Positions 53,071 through 62,163 of a DNA stretch of 64,000 bases are shown here, piece after piece. The DNA is taken from contig NZ_JAGIAS010000005.1 in NCBI RefSeq assembly GCF_017744695.1, forward strand, positions 248,001 through 312,000, written 5' to 3'. The DNA is from Dyadobacter sp. Its GTDB lineage: Bacteria > Bacteroidota > Bacteroidia > Cytophagales > Spirosomataceae. A program made the position numbers and the translations under genes. How positions within the stretch are numbered: the stretch's first letter is position 1; each line of letters opens with the position of its first letter. The notes beneath the pieces were generated by a model, which saw nothing but the letters and a program-made list of their open reading frames with translations, ran no database searches and was not told the DNA's origin.

Positions 53071-53110
53071 TTGATCAAAAATAATCAAAATTGATTAAAA
53101 TAAATCAAAT
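53071..53110. promoter_or_regulatory. DeoR operator: four direct repeats with exact 10-base period over the deoR-type promoter
   Basis: Four units lie at 53071-53080 (TTGATCAAAA), 53081-53090 (ATAATCAAAA), 53091-53100 (TTGATTAAAA) and 53101-53110 (TAAATCAAAT), each carrying ATCAAAA or ATTAAAA at the same phase. On the minus strand the -7 element TATTTTTG (53083-53076) and a TTG (53108-53106) lie 22 bases apart inside these repeats. Binding would cover one helix face and block the regulator's own promoter. Less regular ATCA-type motifs at about 53150-53190 precede the divergent gene. Confidence 0.7.
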
Positions 53111-53199
53111 CTATTGGCTTTGAATGGTGTTAATGCGCACCAAAAGTAGCATATCTGATCATTTTTAATAAAATCATTTCACTTAAATCACATTTAGGC

Positions 53200-53565
53200 A
53201 TGAGCGGATTAATGATCCTGGTCGCCGGACCCTACCGGTCGGGTACGAACGATGACCCTGTTTTAATGCGGAAAAACCTCGACAAGCTCGAATCGGTGAC
53301 GTTGCAGCTGTTCCGTGCCGGACATTTGCCGGTGATCGGAGAGTGGGTGGCGCTGCCGCTGCTTAAACTGGCAGGTTCCAAAGTGCCGGGCGATGCGCCT
53401 TATGAGGAGATTTTGTATCCCGTAGCCGGACGGCTTTTGCAGAAATGCGATGCAATCCTCAGGTTGCAAGGGGAATCAAAAGGGGCCGATGAAGACATCA
53501 GGATCGGGCGTGAGCGCGGGTTACAGATTTACTATAACCTCGCCGATGTGCCCGGTTGCGGATGA
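53200..53565 (+). CDS. DUF4406-like (nucleoside 2-deoxyribosyltransferase-like) small protein
   Basis: This 121-residue protein begins MSGLMILVAGPYRSGTNDDP, a start shared with the nucleoside 2-deoxyribosyltransferase-like DUF4406 fold. It has the later motifs LFRAGHLPVIGEWVALPLL and CDAILRLQGESKGADEDIRIGRERGLQIYYNLADVP, the E-x-D pattern used by that superfamily. The substrate is unknown, but nucleoside or sugar-nucleotide binding is plausible. It is divergent from the DeoR regulator across its operator and convergent with the sensor kinase, with touching stop codons. Confidence 0.75.
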   Translation: MSGLMILVAGPYRSGTNDDPVLMRKNLDKLESVTLQLFRAGHLPVIGEWVALPLLKLAGSKVPGDAPYEEILYPVAGRLLQKCDAILRLQGESKGADEDIRIGRERGLQIYYNLADVPGCG

Positions 53566-54930
53566 TCAGAGCAAATTCGGTTGGCGCGCCTTATTTTTGT
53601 CGAACATTGGCACCGAGATGTAGAAACAAGTTCCAGCCCCGGGCATGCTTTCCAGCCAGATTTTTCCTTTCTGGGCCTTGATGAACTCCATGCAGAGCAT
53701 CAGGCCCAGACCAACCCCTTTCTCATTATTGGTGCCAAAGGTCGACTCGACATTGAGCGAGAAAACGGATTGCTGTTTTTCCCATGACATACCAATGCCG
53801 TCGTCCTGTACCGAAATCAGGCAATTGTTGCCCTGTGCTTCCGCTTTAACCATAATATGCCCGCCTACGCCGGTGAATTTGATCGCATTTCCCACGATGT
53901 TTCGCAGGATGAGCTGCATCATGTCGCTATCCGCATAAATACCGGCCGATGGGTCGAAATAGTAGTCGAGGCTGATGTTTTTCCGGGCCGCAATATTGCG
54001 TTCCAGGTTCAGCGTGGGTTCAAAAAGCGTTTGCACATTCAGGTATTCCATGTGTGCGGAAACGCCGTGTAGCTGCGATTTCGACCAATCAAGCAGCTTT
54101 GAAAGCATTGCCAGCGTGTTTTTGGTCGAATTGAGAAGCTCGTTTTCGATGTCCAGCTTTTGTTCTTCATCGAGCTCATGTTGGGTAAGCAGTTCAAGGA
54201 AATTCTGAATGCTGGCCAGCGGCGAGCGCAGGTCGTGCGCGACAATGGACATGAGCTTGTTTTTTTCCGCATTCAGCTTTTCGAGCTCTTCATTCTGCTT
54301 GACAATCTGAAAGTTCTGCAATTCGATCGCCTTCGATTTTTCGAGGGTGGACAGTTTTTCGCTTTCATAACTTCCCCTGATGTAGTGAATGCAGAAATAG
54401 GTAATCGCGGCAACCACCGCATAGGCCGACATATGGTCGACAAAGCGGTTGGAACGAGTGGTGTAGGTGTCCGGCACCAGGTGGGGGTAATAGAATTCAA
54501 CCAGGTTGAGAATGATCAGGACTGTAACGTTGATCGGTATCCACACCTTATACTGATCGGCCGGGCTGATGGCAATGCTCAGCAGCAGGAAAAGCAGGAA
54601 GAACAGGTCGGTAGGCCCGCGCAGGCCGGAATTGAGGAAATAGTTGACAAGAAACAGCGATAGTCCGACAATGTTGGCCAGCAATGTGCTGATACTGACC
54701 TGGTTTTTGAAGCGGGATGCGTAGTATAGCCCTACCGTGATCAGTAAAACGATAAGACTGGCCAATGCGATCTTGGGCAATCCTATCGCATAGTTGAATG
54801 GTACGTTATAAAGTAATGCGAAGGTCGATATCAGGCACACCGAATGGAATATCCGTGCATTCAGCGGAAACACTGACGGGTCGCCGGATAAATTGATCCA
54901 TGTTCGATAGATTGAATCTTTGAGAGGCAA
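53566..54930 (-). CDS. Membrane sensor histidine kinase
   Basis: This 454-residue kinase has about six membrane helices in residues 27-190, with little periplasmic sequence. A coiled coil follows (STLEKSKAIELQNFQIVKQNEELEKLNAEKNKLM), then HisKA with SIVAHDLRSPLASIQNFLEL (His about 233) and a HATPase domain with NIVGNAIKFTGVG, DDGIGMSWEK and GVGLGLMLCMEFI. It resembles 7TM-like sensors that perceive a membrane signal. No response regulator lies next to it. Its stop abuts the stop of the DUF4406-like gene, and a consensus promoter precedes it. Confidence 0.93.
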   Translation of the reverse strand: MPLKDSIYRTWINLSGDPSVFPLNARIFHSVCLISTFALLYNVPFNYAIGLPKIALASLIVLLITVGLYYASRFKNQVSISTLLANIVGLSLFLVNYFLNSGLRGPTDLFFLLFLLLSIAISPADQYKVWIPINVTVLIILNLVEFYYPHLVPDTYTTRSNRFVDHMSAYAVVAAITYFCIHYIRGSYESEKLSTLEKSKAIELQNFQIVKQNEELEKLNAEKNKLMSIVAHDLRSPLASIQNFLELLTQHELDEEQKLDIENELLNSTKNTLAMLSKLLDWSKSQLHGVSAHMEYLNVQTLFEPTLNLERNIAARKNISLDYYFDPSAGIYADSDMMQLILRNIVGNAIKFTGVGGHIMVKAEAQGNNCLISVQDDGIGMSWEKQQSVFSLNVESTFGTNNEKGVGLGLMLCMEFIKAQKGKIWLESMPGAGTCFYISVPMFDKNKARQPNLL

Positions 54931-54952
54931 GACGTGTAGGGTTTCGTTCCTG

Positions 54953-54985
54953 CAAATATAACGTACGCATTTTCATTAAACGCAA
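54953..54985 (-). promoter_or_regulatory. Consensus promoter of the sensor kinase gene
   Basis: On the minus strand TATATTTG (54960-54953) is an exact -7 match with a TTG (54985-54983) 22 bases upstream. The leader before the ATG at 54930 would be only about 16 bases. Confidence 0.6.
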
Positions 54986-55020
54986 GTAGAATTAATATTA
55001 ATTGGCGTGTGGAGATCTAT

Positions 55021-57438
55021 TTAACCCTTGATGCGATTCAGCTCGTCTTCAGACCCGGACCTTCTGCTGCGTGCCGCCTTGATCTCCTTGCTGCCAAAGC
55101 GATAATTGAAGTTAATACGCAGCATCTGGCCCTCAAAACGGAACCGAAGGCGCGTTTCGATACCTGCATATGCCGACGTGTATCCGCCGCGCGCAGTATG
55201 GAAAATGTCGCTGAATGTTGCTTTCAAGCTGGCGTTATCCTTCCAGAATTTCTTTTGAACGCCAACATCCACCATGCCCATTTGCCAGTTGTAATCGATG
55301 CGGCGGTAAGGCGAGTTGTACCACCCGGATAGTTCGATAGTCCAGCTGTTTTTAAGTTTGAAAGTGTTCTGGCCGTTGAGGTTAAACGCAGTTGTCCGGT
55401 TGTTGACCACCACGCCGTTGTCCAGCGCGGCTTTCCAGAGATTGTGATACCCGCTGACATTGAAATTCAACTCCCACCATTTTGTGATCGGCGTAGTAAT
55501 GCTCATGTCCAGGCTGAAACCTTGTGAGTAGTCTAGATTTTCGGTAATGAAATACGTGCGGCTGCTGTCATAGGGAATGCGCAACCCTACTACCGGGAAC
55601 CGGGTGCGGCGGTAGCCGAACGAGGTCGTGAGTATGCCCTTGTATACGTGCGAGAGTTTGAAACTATTGGCGTATTCGGGTTTCAGGAACGGATTGCCTT
55701 TGGAATAGACCAGCTCATCAACGCGGTACTCGAAAGGATTGAGGTTCTGATAACTCGGCCGGTTGATGCGTCGGCTGTAATTGAGGTTCCAGGTGTGGTT
55801 TTTGGACGCCCGGAACGAGATAGCGCCACTTGGGAAGAAGCTCAGGTAGGTCGTATCGACTTTGTCGAGATCGTTATGTTTGTAGCTCGTCAGGTCGCCC
55901 AGCGATTTGGTGTGCTCGGCGCGGAGCCCGGCTTGCAAGTCCCATTTTTTACCAAGCGAAATATTGTAATTAACATAAGCCGCATACACGCGTTCGAGGT
56001 ATTTGAAGCGGTTGCTGCGGTTGGTGTCGATCACTTCAACATTTTGCAAAACATTGAAAAAATTGAATGTGTTGTCAGATTTTACGTCCGATAGCTTTAC
56101 GCCATACCCTAATTTCCCTTTTTTGAAAGGTTGCTCGTAGTCGATTTTGAAGGATTTAATGGTAATGTCCACGGGCGTTTTCGAAACGTAATTCCGCTCG
56201 ATCGGTTCGTCACCGGTTGTCTGGAAATGGTATTTGTTGGGCTGGTAACTGATCCCGCGCGAAGAGAACCGCCCGTAATCGGCATCGATATTCAGTTCAT
56301 GGCCGGTGGTATCGGCGTAGCGGTAATTGACGTTCAGGTTCAGGTTTTTGTTTTTCTCGGGATTGGAGGTCCGCGACGACAGGATGAGCGAGTCGGCAGT
56401 CAGATTGTTGCGTTTGCTGATGAAAGTCTCGCTCTCTCCGCCGCCGTTGTGGTTGCTGATGCGGCCATTGGCACTGAAACCGAGGGTATTTTTGGAATTG
56501 ATAAAATAATCGGCCCCGATTTTGGCGCTGTGCGTGGTATCGCGCCAGATGCCGTGCCATAATTTGTTGTAGGCTACATTGTTGAGGATCTGATCGTCGT
56601 AAGTCGTATTGTGCCATGCGCCCTGGTTGAAACCGTAATTACCGAAAACGTTGAGCTTCTTGTCGCGGTGGTTCAGGTTCAGTGACGCGTTGTATTTGGG
56701 AGTTATGCCAAACATGCCTCCAATGCTGACATTGCCATTGGTGCCTAGCCTGGCATTTTTCTTCAGGCGGATATTGATAATGCCAAGGTCGCCCGCGGCA
56801 TCGAATTTGGCGGAAGGATTGGTGATGATTTCAATGGCCTCAATGTCGGCCGAATTCATGCTCTTTAATGTGGAGGCAAGGTCTTTTCCCGCCAAAGGGG
56901 AGGGGCGGCCATCGATATAAATGCGAACGCCCGTTTTACCGCGCACCAGAATATTCTCATCCCTGTCGACCTGTACGCCGGGGGAGCGCTGCAACAGGTC
57001 GAGCGCATTGGACCCGGTGGCATTGATGCTCGCTTCCACATTGAAAACCATCCGGTCGTTTTTGACCTCGATGAGCGGTTTGGTGCCGGTTACCTTCACC
57101 TCGTTGAGCTGTTTGGCTTCGGGCGACATGGCGATCACAGGTAGTTTTACATCCTGGCCTGCCACGTCGAACACGGCCGAATGGTACATTTGCTGGCCTA
57201 CCGCCGAAACGCGTACAAAATACCGGCCATCGGGGATGCCGTTGATTTTGAAGGTGCCCTGTTCATCGGCGACATCGGCTTTTACCAAAGTGGAATCTTT
57301 GGATTGATTGATAGAAACTGCGGCGAAGGCGACGGTCTCATTTTGTTGGTTTTTGACAAGACCGCTTACCGTAAATGTCTGGGCAAAGCCGGCAAAGGAA
57401 AGTCCAAGAATTAGCAGGCTGAGTAGTATTTTCTTCAT
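55021..57438 (-). CDS. TonB-dependent outer-membrane beta-barrel family protein (OMP_b-brl_3 type)
   Basis: This protein of 805 residues has a signal peptide (MKKILLSLLILGLSFAGFAQ) and an N-terminal carboxypeptidase-like Ig domain (FTVSGLVKNQQNETVAFAAVSINQSKDSTLV, with GTFKINGIPDGRYFVRVSAVG). A plug follows (LNEVKVTGTKPLIEVKNDRMVFNVEASINATGSNALDLLQRSPGVQVDRDENILVRGKTGVRIYIDGRPSPL), then a barrel ending MLRINFNYRFGSKE. The KPLIEVKNDRMVFNVE motif marks the OMP_b-brl_3 family, which often lacks an attached SusD. It is divergent from the hybrid kinase gene. Confidence 0.93.
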   Translation of the reverse strand: MKKILLSLLILGLSFAGFAQTFTVSGLVKNQQNETVAFAAVSINQSKDSTLVKADVADEQGTFKINGIPDGRYFVRVSAVGQQMYHSAVFDVAGQDVKLPVIAMSPEAKQLNEVKVTGTKPLIEVKNDRMVFNVEASINATGSNALDLLQRSPGVQVDRDENILVRGKTGVRIYIDGRPSPLAGKDLASTLKSMNSADIEAIEIITNPSAKFDAAGDLGIINIRLKKNARLGTNGNVSIGGMFGITPKYNASLNLNHRDKKLNVFGNYGFNQGAWHNTTYDDQILNNVAYNKLWHGIWRDTTHSAKIGADYFINSKNTLGFSANGRISNHNGGGESETFISKRNNLTADSLILSSRTSNPEKNKNLNLNVNYRYADTTGHELNIDADYGRFSSRGISYQPNKYHFQTTGDEPIERNYVSKTPVDITIKSFKIDYEQPFKKGKLGYGVKLSDVKSDNTFNFFNVLQNVEVIDTNRSNRFKYLERVYAAYVNYNISLGKKWDLQAGLRAEHTKSLGDLTSYKHNDLDKVDTTYLSFFPSGAISFRASKNHTWNLNYSRRINRPSYQNLNPFEYRVDELVYSKGNPFLKPEYANSFKLSHVYKGILTTSFGYRRTRFPVVGLRIPYDSSRTYFITENLDYSQGFSLDMSITTPITKWWELNFNVSGYHNLWKAALDNGVVVNNRTTAFNLNGQNTFKLKNSWTIELSGWYNSPYRRIDYNWQMGMVDVGVQKKFWKDNASLKATFSDIFHTARGGYTSAYAGIETRLRFRFEGQMLRINFNYRFGSKEIKAARSRRSGSEDELNRIKG

Positions 57439-57486
57439 AAATGGCTAATATTCGTATAGCCCAAAGAGTAAGAATCGGTGTAGACG

Positions 57487-57516
57487 TTGCATTGGGTCAT
57501 AATTTTTCTACATTTA
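57487..57516 (+). promoter_or_regulatory. Near-consensus promoter of the hybrid kinase gene
   Basis: TTG at 57487-57489, 19 bases, then TACATTTA at 57509-57516 (one mismatch, in the last base of TAnnTTTG). The implied start is close to 57523. The divergent TonB-type gene starts at 57438, so the two promoters are within about 100 bases. Confidence 0.45.
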
Positions 57517-57559
57517 AACCGATAATCGACGTTTCTAATTCAGAATGGATGAAAGTGCC

Positions 57560-60500
57560 ATGAAGGCAATATTTCGCAGGGTTGTGCTGCTATACCTCCT
57601 ATGCTTTCAGCAAGTTTTTGCACAGGAATTGGCACCCAGGTTCAGGCGGCTTACCACCGACCAGGGGCTATCCCAGAGCCATGTGAGTGCGATCCTGAAA
57701 GGGCCCAGAGGCTTCATGTGGTTTGCGACGGAAGATGGCCTCAATCGGTTTGACGGATATAAATACACGCATTACAAACATGATCCCGCCAATCCTGCCT
57801 CTATTCACGATAGCTTCGTGTTGTCGCTACTCCAAGATGAACAGGGGAAATTGTGGGTCGGTACGTCCACGGGTCTGGACCGGTACGATCGGAAATCGGA
57901 CAGTTTTGAGCATTATCCGCATCCGCGGCGCAGCCTGGCGATCAACACGATTTTTCGGGATAGCCGCAGCCGCTTATGGCTGGGCACCGACCAGGGGCTT
58001 TACCTGTTCGATCGGAGTCGCGGCACCTACCAGCTTTTCAGGTACCCGGGGAGGGATGCCGGCCCGGGAAGTGAATTTGTGACCAGCATTGCCGAAGGGG
58101 ATGGATATGTACTTTGGGTCGGCACAGAAAAGGGGCTGTTTAAACTGGATGTGAAATCGGGCGTCCTCGCGGCTTATGAGCATGGCGCGCGCCCACACGC
58201 GGAACTTACCGACGTTCAAAGTAGCGCGACACTGAAATCCGACTGGATCAAAGTGCTACGCTACGACCGGAAGGGGAATCTGTGGGTCGGGACGCATGGC
58301 GGAGGCGTTTCGGTGATTGATCGCTCAGGAAATGTCGTGAAGCATTTTGAGCACAATTCGGCCGATCCGTGGAGCCTGGCGCACAACGATATTCTTTCGA
58401 TGGCCGAAGATGGCGCTGGTAAACTATGGATTGGTACGGAGAATGGGGGCATTAGCATTTATGATCCCTCGACAGACCGGTTCTTCTCCATACGCAACAA
58501 TCCCGATGACCGTTTTTCGCTCAGCAACAATTCGGTTTATGCGATTTACCACGACAATGCGGAGAATATGTGGATCGGCACCTATTCAGGCGGCGTGTCG
58601 TTTTTGCCGAAGTTTGGTCCTAAATTTGATTCGTATCGCCGGAAGGTCAATAATCCCAATAGTCTGAGTAACAATGCGGTGCTCGCCATTTGCGGCGATA
58701 GCACCAGCGATGACATATGGATCGGGACCGACGGGGGAGGGCTCAACAGGTTCAATCGAAAAACCAAAAACTTTACATTTTACCGGCACCGCGAGGGCGA
58801 TCCCCGGTCGATTTCAAACGACTATGTCATTTCCGTGATCTGGATAGCCAGGGATGTACTTGCCCTGGGTTTTCATAACGGCGGGTTCGATTTCCTGAAC
58901 GTTAAAACCGGCGCGATCGAGCACCACCTGCCAGAAGAAGATAATCCCAACAGCCTTTCGATTTCTGACGTCAACAATATGATGCGCGATCGTGACGGTA
59001 ATCTCTGGATCGGTACGTGGAAGGGCGGGCTTGACTTTTATAATGTTAAAACAAAAGAGTACACGCACTACCGGCACGATACCGCCGATCCGGCTAGTAT
59101 CAGCGGGGACATTATCACCACAATTTTTCAGGATAAAAAAGGGAACATCTGGGTAGGAACGTTTCATGGCCTCGACCTGCTTTTGCCGGATCGCAGCGGT
59201 TTCAAACATTACCGCAGCAGGCCCGGCGACCCTTCGAGTATTTCCCACAACAAAGTACAATCAATCCTGGAAGCCGACAACGGCGATCTCTGGATAGGCA
59301 CGGTCGGCGGCGGATTTTGCTATTTCAATCGGAAAAAGCAGGTATTCAAGTCGTTCAGCGAAAAAGACGGCCTTGCGAGTAACGTGGTATTTGGCATTCA
59401 GAAAGACAATAAGAACAATCTCTGGCTCAGTACCAATAAAGGCATTTCCAAATTCAACCTGCTGACCAGCGGGTTTCGCAACTATGGCATTGCCGACGGT
59501 CTGCCGGGGAACGAGTTTCGGGACAACTCCCGTTTTCAGACCGCCGACGGTCAGATGTACTTTGGAGGTATCAATGGTTTTATCAGTTTTTATCCGGACA
59601 GCCTGCGGTACAATGACTTCGTGCCGCCCGTGTACATTACCGATTTTCAAATATTTAACCGTCAGGTCGTCACAGGAGGCAGTGACCATATCCTCCAACA
59701 GCAGATCAGCGAGACGAAAACCATCACCATTCGCCACGATCAGTCGGTGATAACCTTCGAATTTGCGGCATTGAGTTACACGGTTGCGGAAAAGAACCAG
59801 TACGCCTATATGCTGGAAGGTTTCGACAAGAATTGGAACTATGCGGGTAACAAACGCACGGCTACCTATACAAACCTCGATCCGGGGACTTACATATTCA
59901 GGGTAAAGGGTTCCAACAACGATGGGTTGTGGAATGAGAAAGGTGTTGCGGTGGAATTGATCATCACGCCCCCCTTTTGGCTCACCTGGTGGTTCCGACT
60001 ACTCACTGTTCTGTTGATTGTTGCGCTGATTGTAACCCTGTACCAGATCCGGACGTACACGATCCGTAAGCAAAAGCGGGTTCTCGAACAGCAGATACAG
60101 GAGCGGACAAAACAATTGGAGCGCGCAATCGGCGAGCAGCAAGTGGCGGTGGAAAAGGCGGAACTGGCCAATAGGGCCAAAAGTGCATTTCTAGCAACAA
60201 TGAGCCACGAGATCAGGACGCCCATGAACGGGGTAATCGGCCTGGCGTCATTGTTGGCGGAAACCGAATTGACCGAAGAACAGCGCAATTTTACCAAATC
60301 CATACAGACGTCCGGAAGAGATTTGCTGAATGTGATCAACGACATCCTCGATGTTTCCAAAATCGAGTCGGGAAACATGGAGCTCGAAGAAAAAGAATTT
60401 GGTTTGAGAGCTTGCATCGGAGAGGTCATGGATCTTTTCAGGGCTAAAACCGCCACCCAGCCGCTGAACCTGAGCTTGGAAATGGAGGAAAATGTGCCGT

Positions 60501-61339
60501 CACGCATTGTAGGGGACCGTTTGCGGCTTGGGCAGATCGTGACAAATCTGGTAGGCAATGCGATTAAATTCACACCCAATGGCGAGGTACGTGTACATGT
60601 GTACGTGATCGGGTGCGAGGGAGATGAGGCGAGGCTCGGCTTCGAAGTCAGCGATACCGGGATCGGAATTGCGGAGGATAAGCTGGACAAATTATTCAAG
60701 CCTTTTTCACAAGTGGATTCATCCACGACGCGGCAATATGGAGGCACGGGCCTTGGTCTGGTGATCTGCGAAAAGCTGACCGCATTGATGGGAGGCGGTA
60801 TTGAAGTCAAAAGCGAGCTGCACAAGGGCAGTACCTTTCGGTTCTGGATCGTCGCCAAAGTTGCCCCCGACGTGCAGGAGGCCCAAGAGACTGCGCCAAA
60901 ATCCGACGACGCCGGGAAGAAACTTCATTCTGATTTCGCTCACCGGCACCCTATGGTTATTCTGGTAGCTGAGGATAATAAAGTCAACCAGATTGTGATC
61001 ATGAATACCCTCAGTAAGTTGGGTTACCGTGCTGATCTGGCGCAAAATGGCCTGGAAGTGCTCGAACGGGTGCAGAAAACCGATTACGACGTTATCCTGA
61101 TGGATATGCAAATGCCGCAAATGGACGGGCTGGAAGCTACCCGGCAAATCAGGGCGAAGCATACCGCGCATCCGTTTATCATCGCCATGACTGCCAATGC
61201 ATTACAGCAGGACAAAGAGAAGTGTTTTGAGGCAGGGATGGACGATTACCTGAGCAAGCCGGTTATCCTCGACGATCTGGTGGTACTGCTCCAAAAATGG
61301 GCAACCCGTCTTGAACCACGCGCCTCCGGCGACATATAG
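57560..61339 (+). CDS. Hybrid two-component sensor (propeller, kinase, receiver), no DNA-binding domain
   Basis: This large inner-membrane protein of about 1259 residues has a signal peptide (MKAIFRRVVLLYLLCFQQVFAQ; an ATG at 57545 is also possible). The periplasmic part is a Reg_prop beta-propeller (about 30-700) with many LWIGT-type repeats, followed by a Y_Y_Y domain (about 715-795: YAYMLEGFDKNWNYAGNKRTATYTNLDPGTYIFRVKGSNNDG). A membrane helix (about 810-830) and coiled coil lead to HisKA (His about 883, SHEIRTPMNG), a HATPase (DTGIGIAEDKLDKLF) and a C-terminal receiver with Asp about 1182 (LMDMQMPQMDG). Typical HTCS proteins end with an AraC domain, which is absent here. Confidence 0.95.
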   Translation: MKAIFRRVVLLYLLCFQQVFAQELAPRFRRLTTDQGLSQSHVSAILKGPRGFMWFATEDGLNRFDGYKYTHYKHDPANPASIHDSFVLSLLQDEQGKLWVGTSTGLDRYDRKSDSFEHYPHPRRSLAINTIFRDSRSRLWLGTDQGLYLFDRSRGTYQLFRYPGRDAGPGSEFVTSIAEGDGYVLWVGTEKGLFKLDVKSGVLAAYEHGARPHAELTDVQSSATLKSDWIKVLRYDRKGNLWVGTHGGGVSVIDRSGNVVKHFEHNSADPWSLAHNDILSMAEDGAGKLWIGTENGGISIYDPSTDRFFSIRNNPDDRFSLSNNSVYAIYHDNAENMWIGTYSGGVSFLPKFGPKFDSYRRKVNNPNSLSNNAVLAICGDSTSDDIWIGTDGGGLNRFNRKTKNFTFYRHREGDPRSISNDYVISVIWIARDVLALGFHNGGFDFLNVKTGAIEHHLPEEDNPNSLSISDVNNMMRDRDGNLWIGTWKGGLDFYNVKTKEYTHYRHDTADPASISGDIITTIFQDKKGNIWVGTFHGLDLLLPDRSGFKHYRSRPGDPSSISHNKVQSILEADNGDLWIGTVGGGFCYFNRKKQVFKSFSEKDGLASNVVFGIQKDNKNNLWLSTNKGISKFNLLTSGFRNYGIADGLPGNEFRDNSRFQTADGQMYFGGINGFISFYPDSLRYNDFVPPVYITDFQIFNRQVVTGGSDHILQQQISETKTITIRHDQSVITFEFAALSYTVAEKNQYAYMLEGFDKNWNYAGNKRTATYTNLDPGTYIFRVKGSNNDGLWNEKGVAVELIITPPFWLTWWFRLLTVLLIVALIVTLYQIRTYTIRKQKRVLEQQIQERTKQLERAIGEQQVAVEKAELANRAKSAFLATMSHEIRTPMNGVIGLASLLAETELTEEQRNFTKSIQTSGRDLLNVINDILDVSKIESGNMELEEKEFGLRACIGEVMDLFRAKTATQPLNLSLEMEENVPSRIVGDRLRLGQIVTNLVGNAIKFTPNGEVRVHVYVIGCEGDEARLGFEVSDTGIGIAEDKLDKLFKPFSQVDSSTTRQYGGTGLGLVICEKLTALMGGGIEVKSELHKGSTFRFWIVAKVAPDVQEAQETAPKSDDAGKKLHSDFAHRHPMVILVAEDNKVNQIVIMNTLSKLGYRADLAQNGLEVLERVQKTDYDVILMDMQMPQMDGLEATRQIRAKHTAHPFIIAMTANALQQDKEKCFEAGMDDYLSKPVILDDLVVLLQKWATRLEPRASGDI

Positions 61340-61368
61340 TGCCAGGGATCCGACATAGGCAAAACAAG

Positions 61369-61394
61369 AAGAGCAGCTTTGGGGCTGCTCTTTT
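61369..61394 (+). terminator. Rho-independent terminator after the hybrid kinase
   Basis: AAGAGCAGC (61369-61377) pairs with GCTGCTCTT (61384-61392) around a 6-base loop and is followed by TT. It lies 30 bases after the stop. The remaining bases to 61569 hold no gene. Confidence 0.8.
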
Positions 61395-61569
61395 GCGTCT
61401 GTTTGTGATGAAGTGTTAATAAGCTTTGACGGTGATCTGTGTAGGCCGTCTTAGTTCCGTTTGTTGATGAAACAAATATAATGGAATATATCCTAAGCAA
61501 TGGATATATTCCATAAAAATATTTTCAACACCACTTCAATCCATGGTTTTGGCCAGGTATCCTTGGGGC

Positions 61570-61902
61570 TTAGTTCAAAGAAGCCAGTGAATCACGCAGG
61601 GAGACGTCTTCGTGCGATGCATCGTAAATGCATTGCCCGCCCTTCACGACCAGAATCTGTGGAGATTCGTGCACAACACCAAAGTTGCTGGCAATAGCCT
61701 GGGATTCCTTGCGGTTCTGGATCACGTCTACAATGTAAATGGGGATCTGGATGTCGGAAGCAGCATTTACTTCTGATTTAAGCTGGCGGTAAGCCATCAG
61801 GCTGGTCGCGCAACGGGGGCTGTGTTTATAGATGATGGAGTAATCGGCCGATTGATAAATATGATCTACTTCTGCTTCACTGCTAATGGTAATCCAGTTC
61901 AT
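61570..61902 (-). CDS. ytxJ: YtxJ-type bacilliredoxin (monothiol thioredoxin-fold protein)
   Basis: This 110-residue cytosolic protein has the family start MNWITISSEAEVDHIYQSADYSIIYKHSPRCATSLMA, with the single active-site Cys at about residue 31 in HSPRCATS. It also has the thioredoxin-fold continuation IPIYIVDVIQNRKESQAIASNFGVVHESPQILVVKGG. YtxJ proteins act in bacillithiol-dependent redox repair, reducing mixed disulfides. No bacillithiol biosynthesis gene is in the window. An 8-base inverted repeat flanks its likely -7 region. Confidence 0.88.
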   Translation of the reverse strand: MNWITISSEAEVDHIYQSADYSIIYKHSPRCATSLMAYRQLKSEVNAASDIQIPIYIVDVIQNRKESQAIASNFGVVHESPQILVVKGGQCIYDASHEDVSLRDSLASLN

Positions 61903-61911
61903 AACCTGTCA

Positions 61912-61943
61912 AAAATTTCGTCAAACTATTTTGCAACAGGTTA
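61912..61943. promoter_or_regulatory. Inverted repeat around the likely ytxJ promoter
   Basis: TAACCTGT (61912-61919) and ACAGGTTA (61936-61943) form a perfect 8-base inverted repeat with a 16-base spacer. Inside the spacer the minus strand carries TAGTTTG (61928-61922), a -7-like element one base short of TAnnTTTG. The arrangement suggests an operator for a dimeric regulator. Confidence 0.5.
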
Positions 61944-62032
61944 CACAACACACAAAGCGTAGCTTTTCATTCCATTGAAATTGAAAAAGCTTTCTGAGCG
62001 CATCTCAAAGCGTAAATATCGCATTCCCCCGA

Positions 62033-62062
62033 CTTCAAAAACCAAAAAAATGGTTCTTGAAG
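62033..62062. repeat. 12-base inverted repeat with A6 loop
   Basis: CTTCAAAAACCA and TGGTTCTTGAAG are inverse copies with one mismatch, separated by six A residues. It lies about 100 bases before the toxin-antitoxin-like pair. A hairpin or terminator is possible, but no gene reads into it directly. Confidence 0.5.
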
Positions 62063-62163
62063 CCGTTTGATTTTTGTGCTTGTCGAAGTCCGTTACCAAA
62101 GTTGAACCTTGTCGTATCAAGAATAAATGAATGGGTGGAATGTAAACCTATAAGTTTATTATT

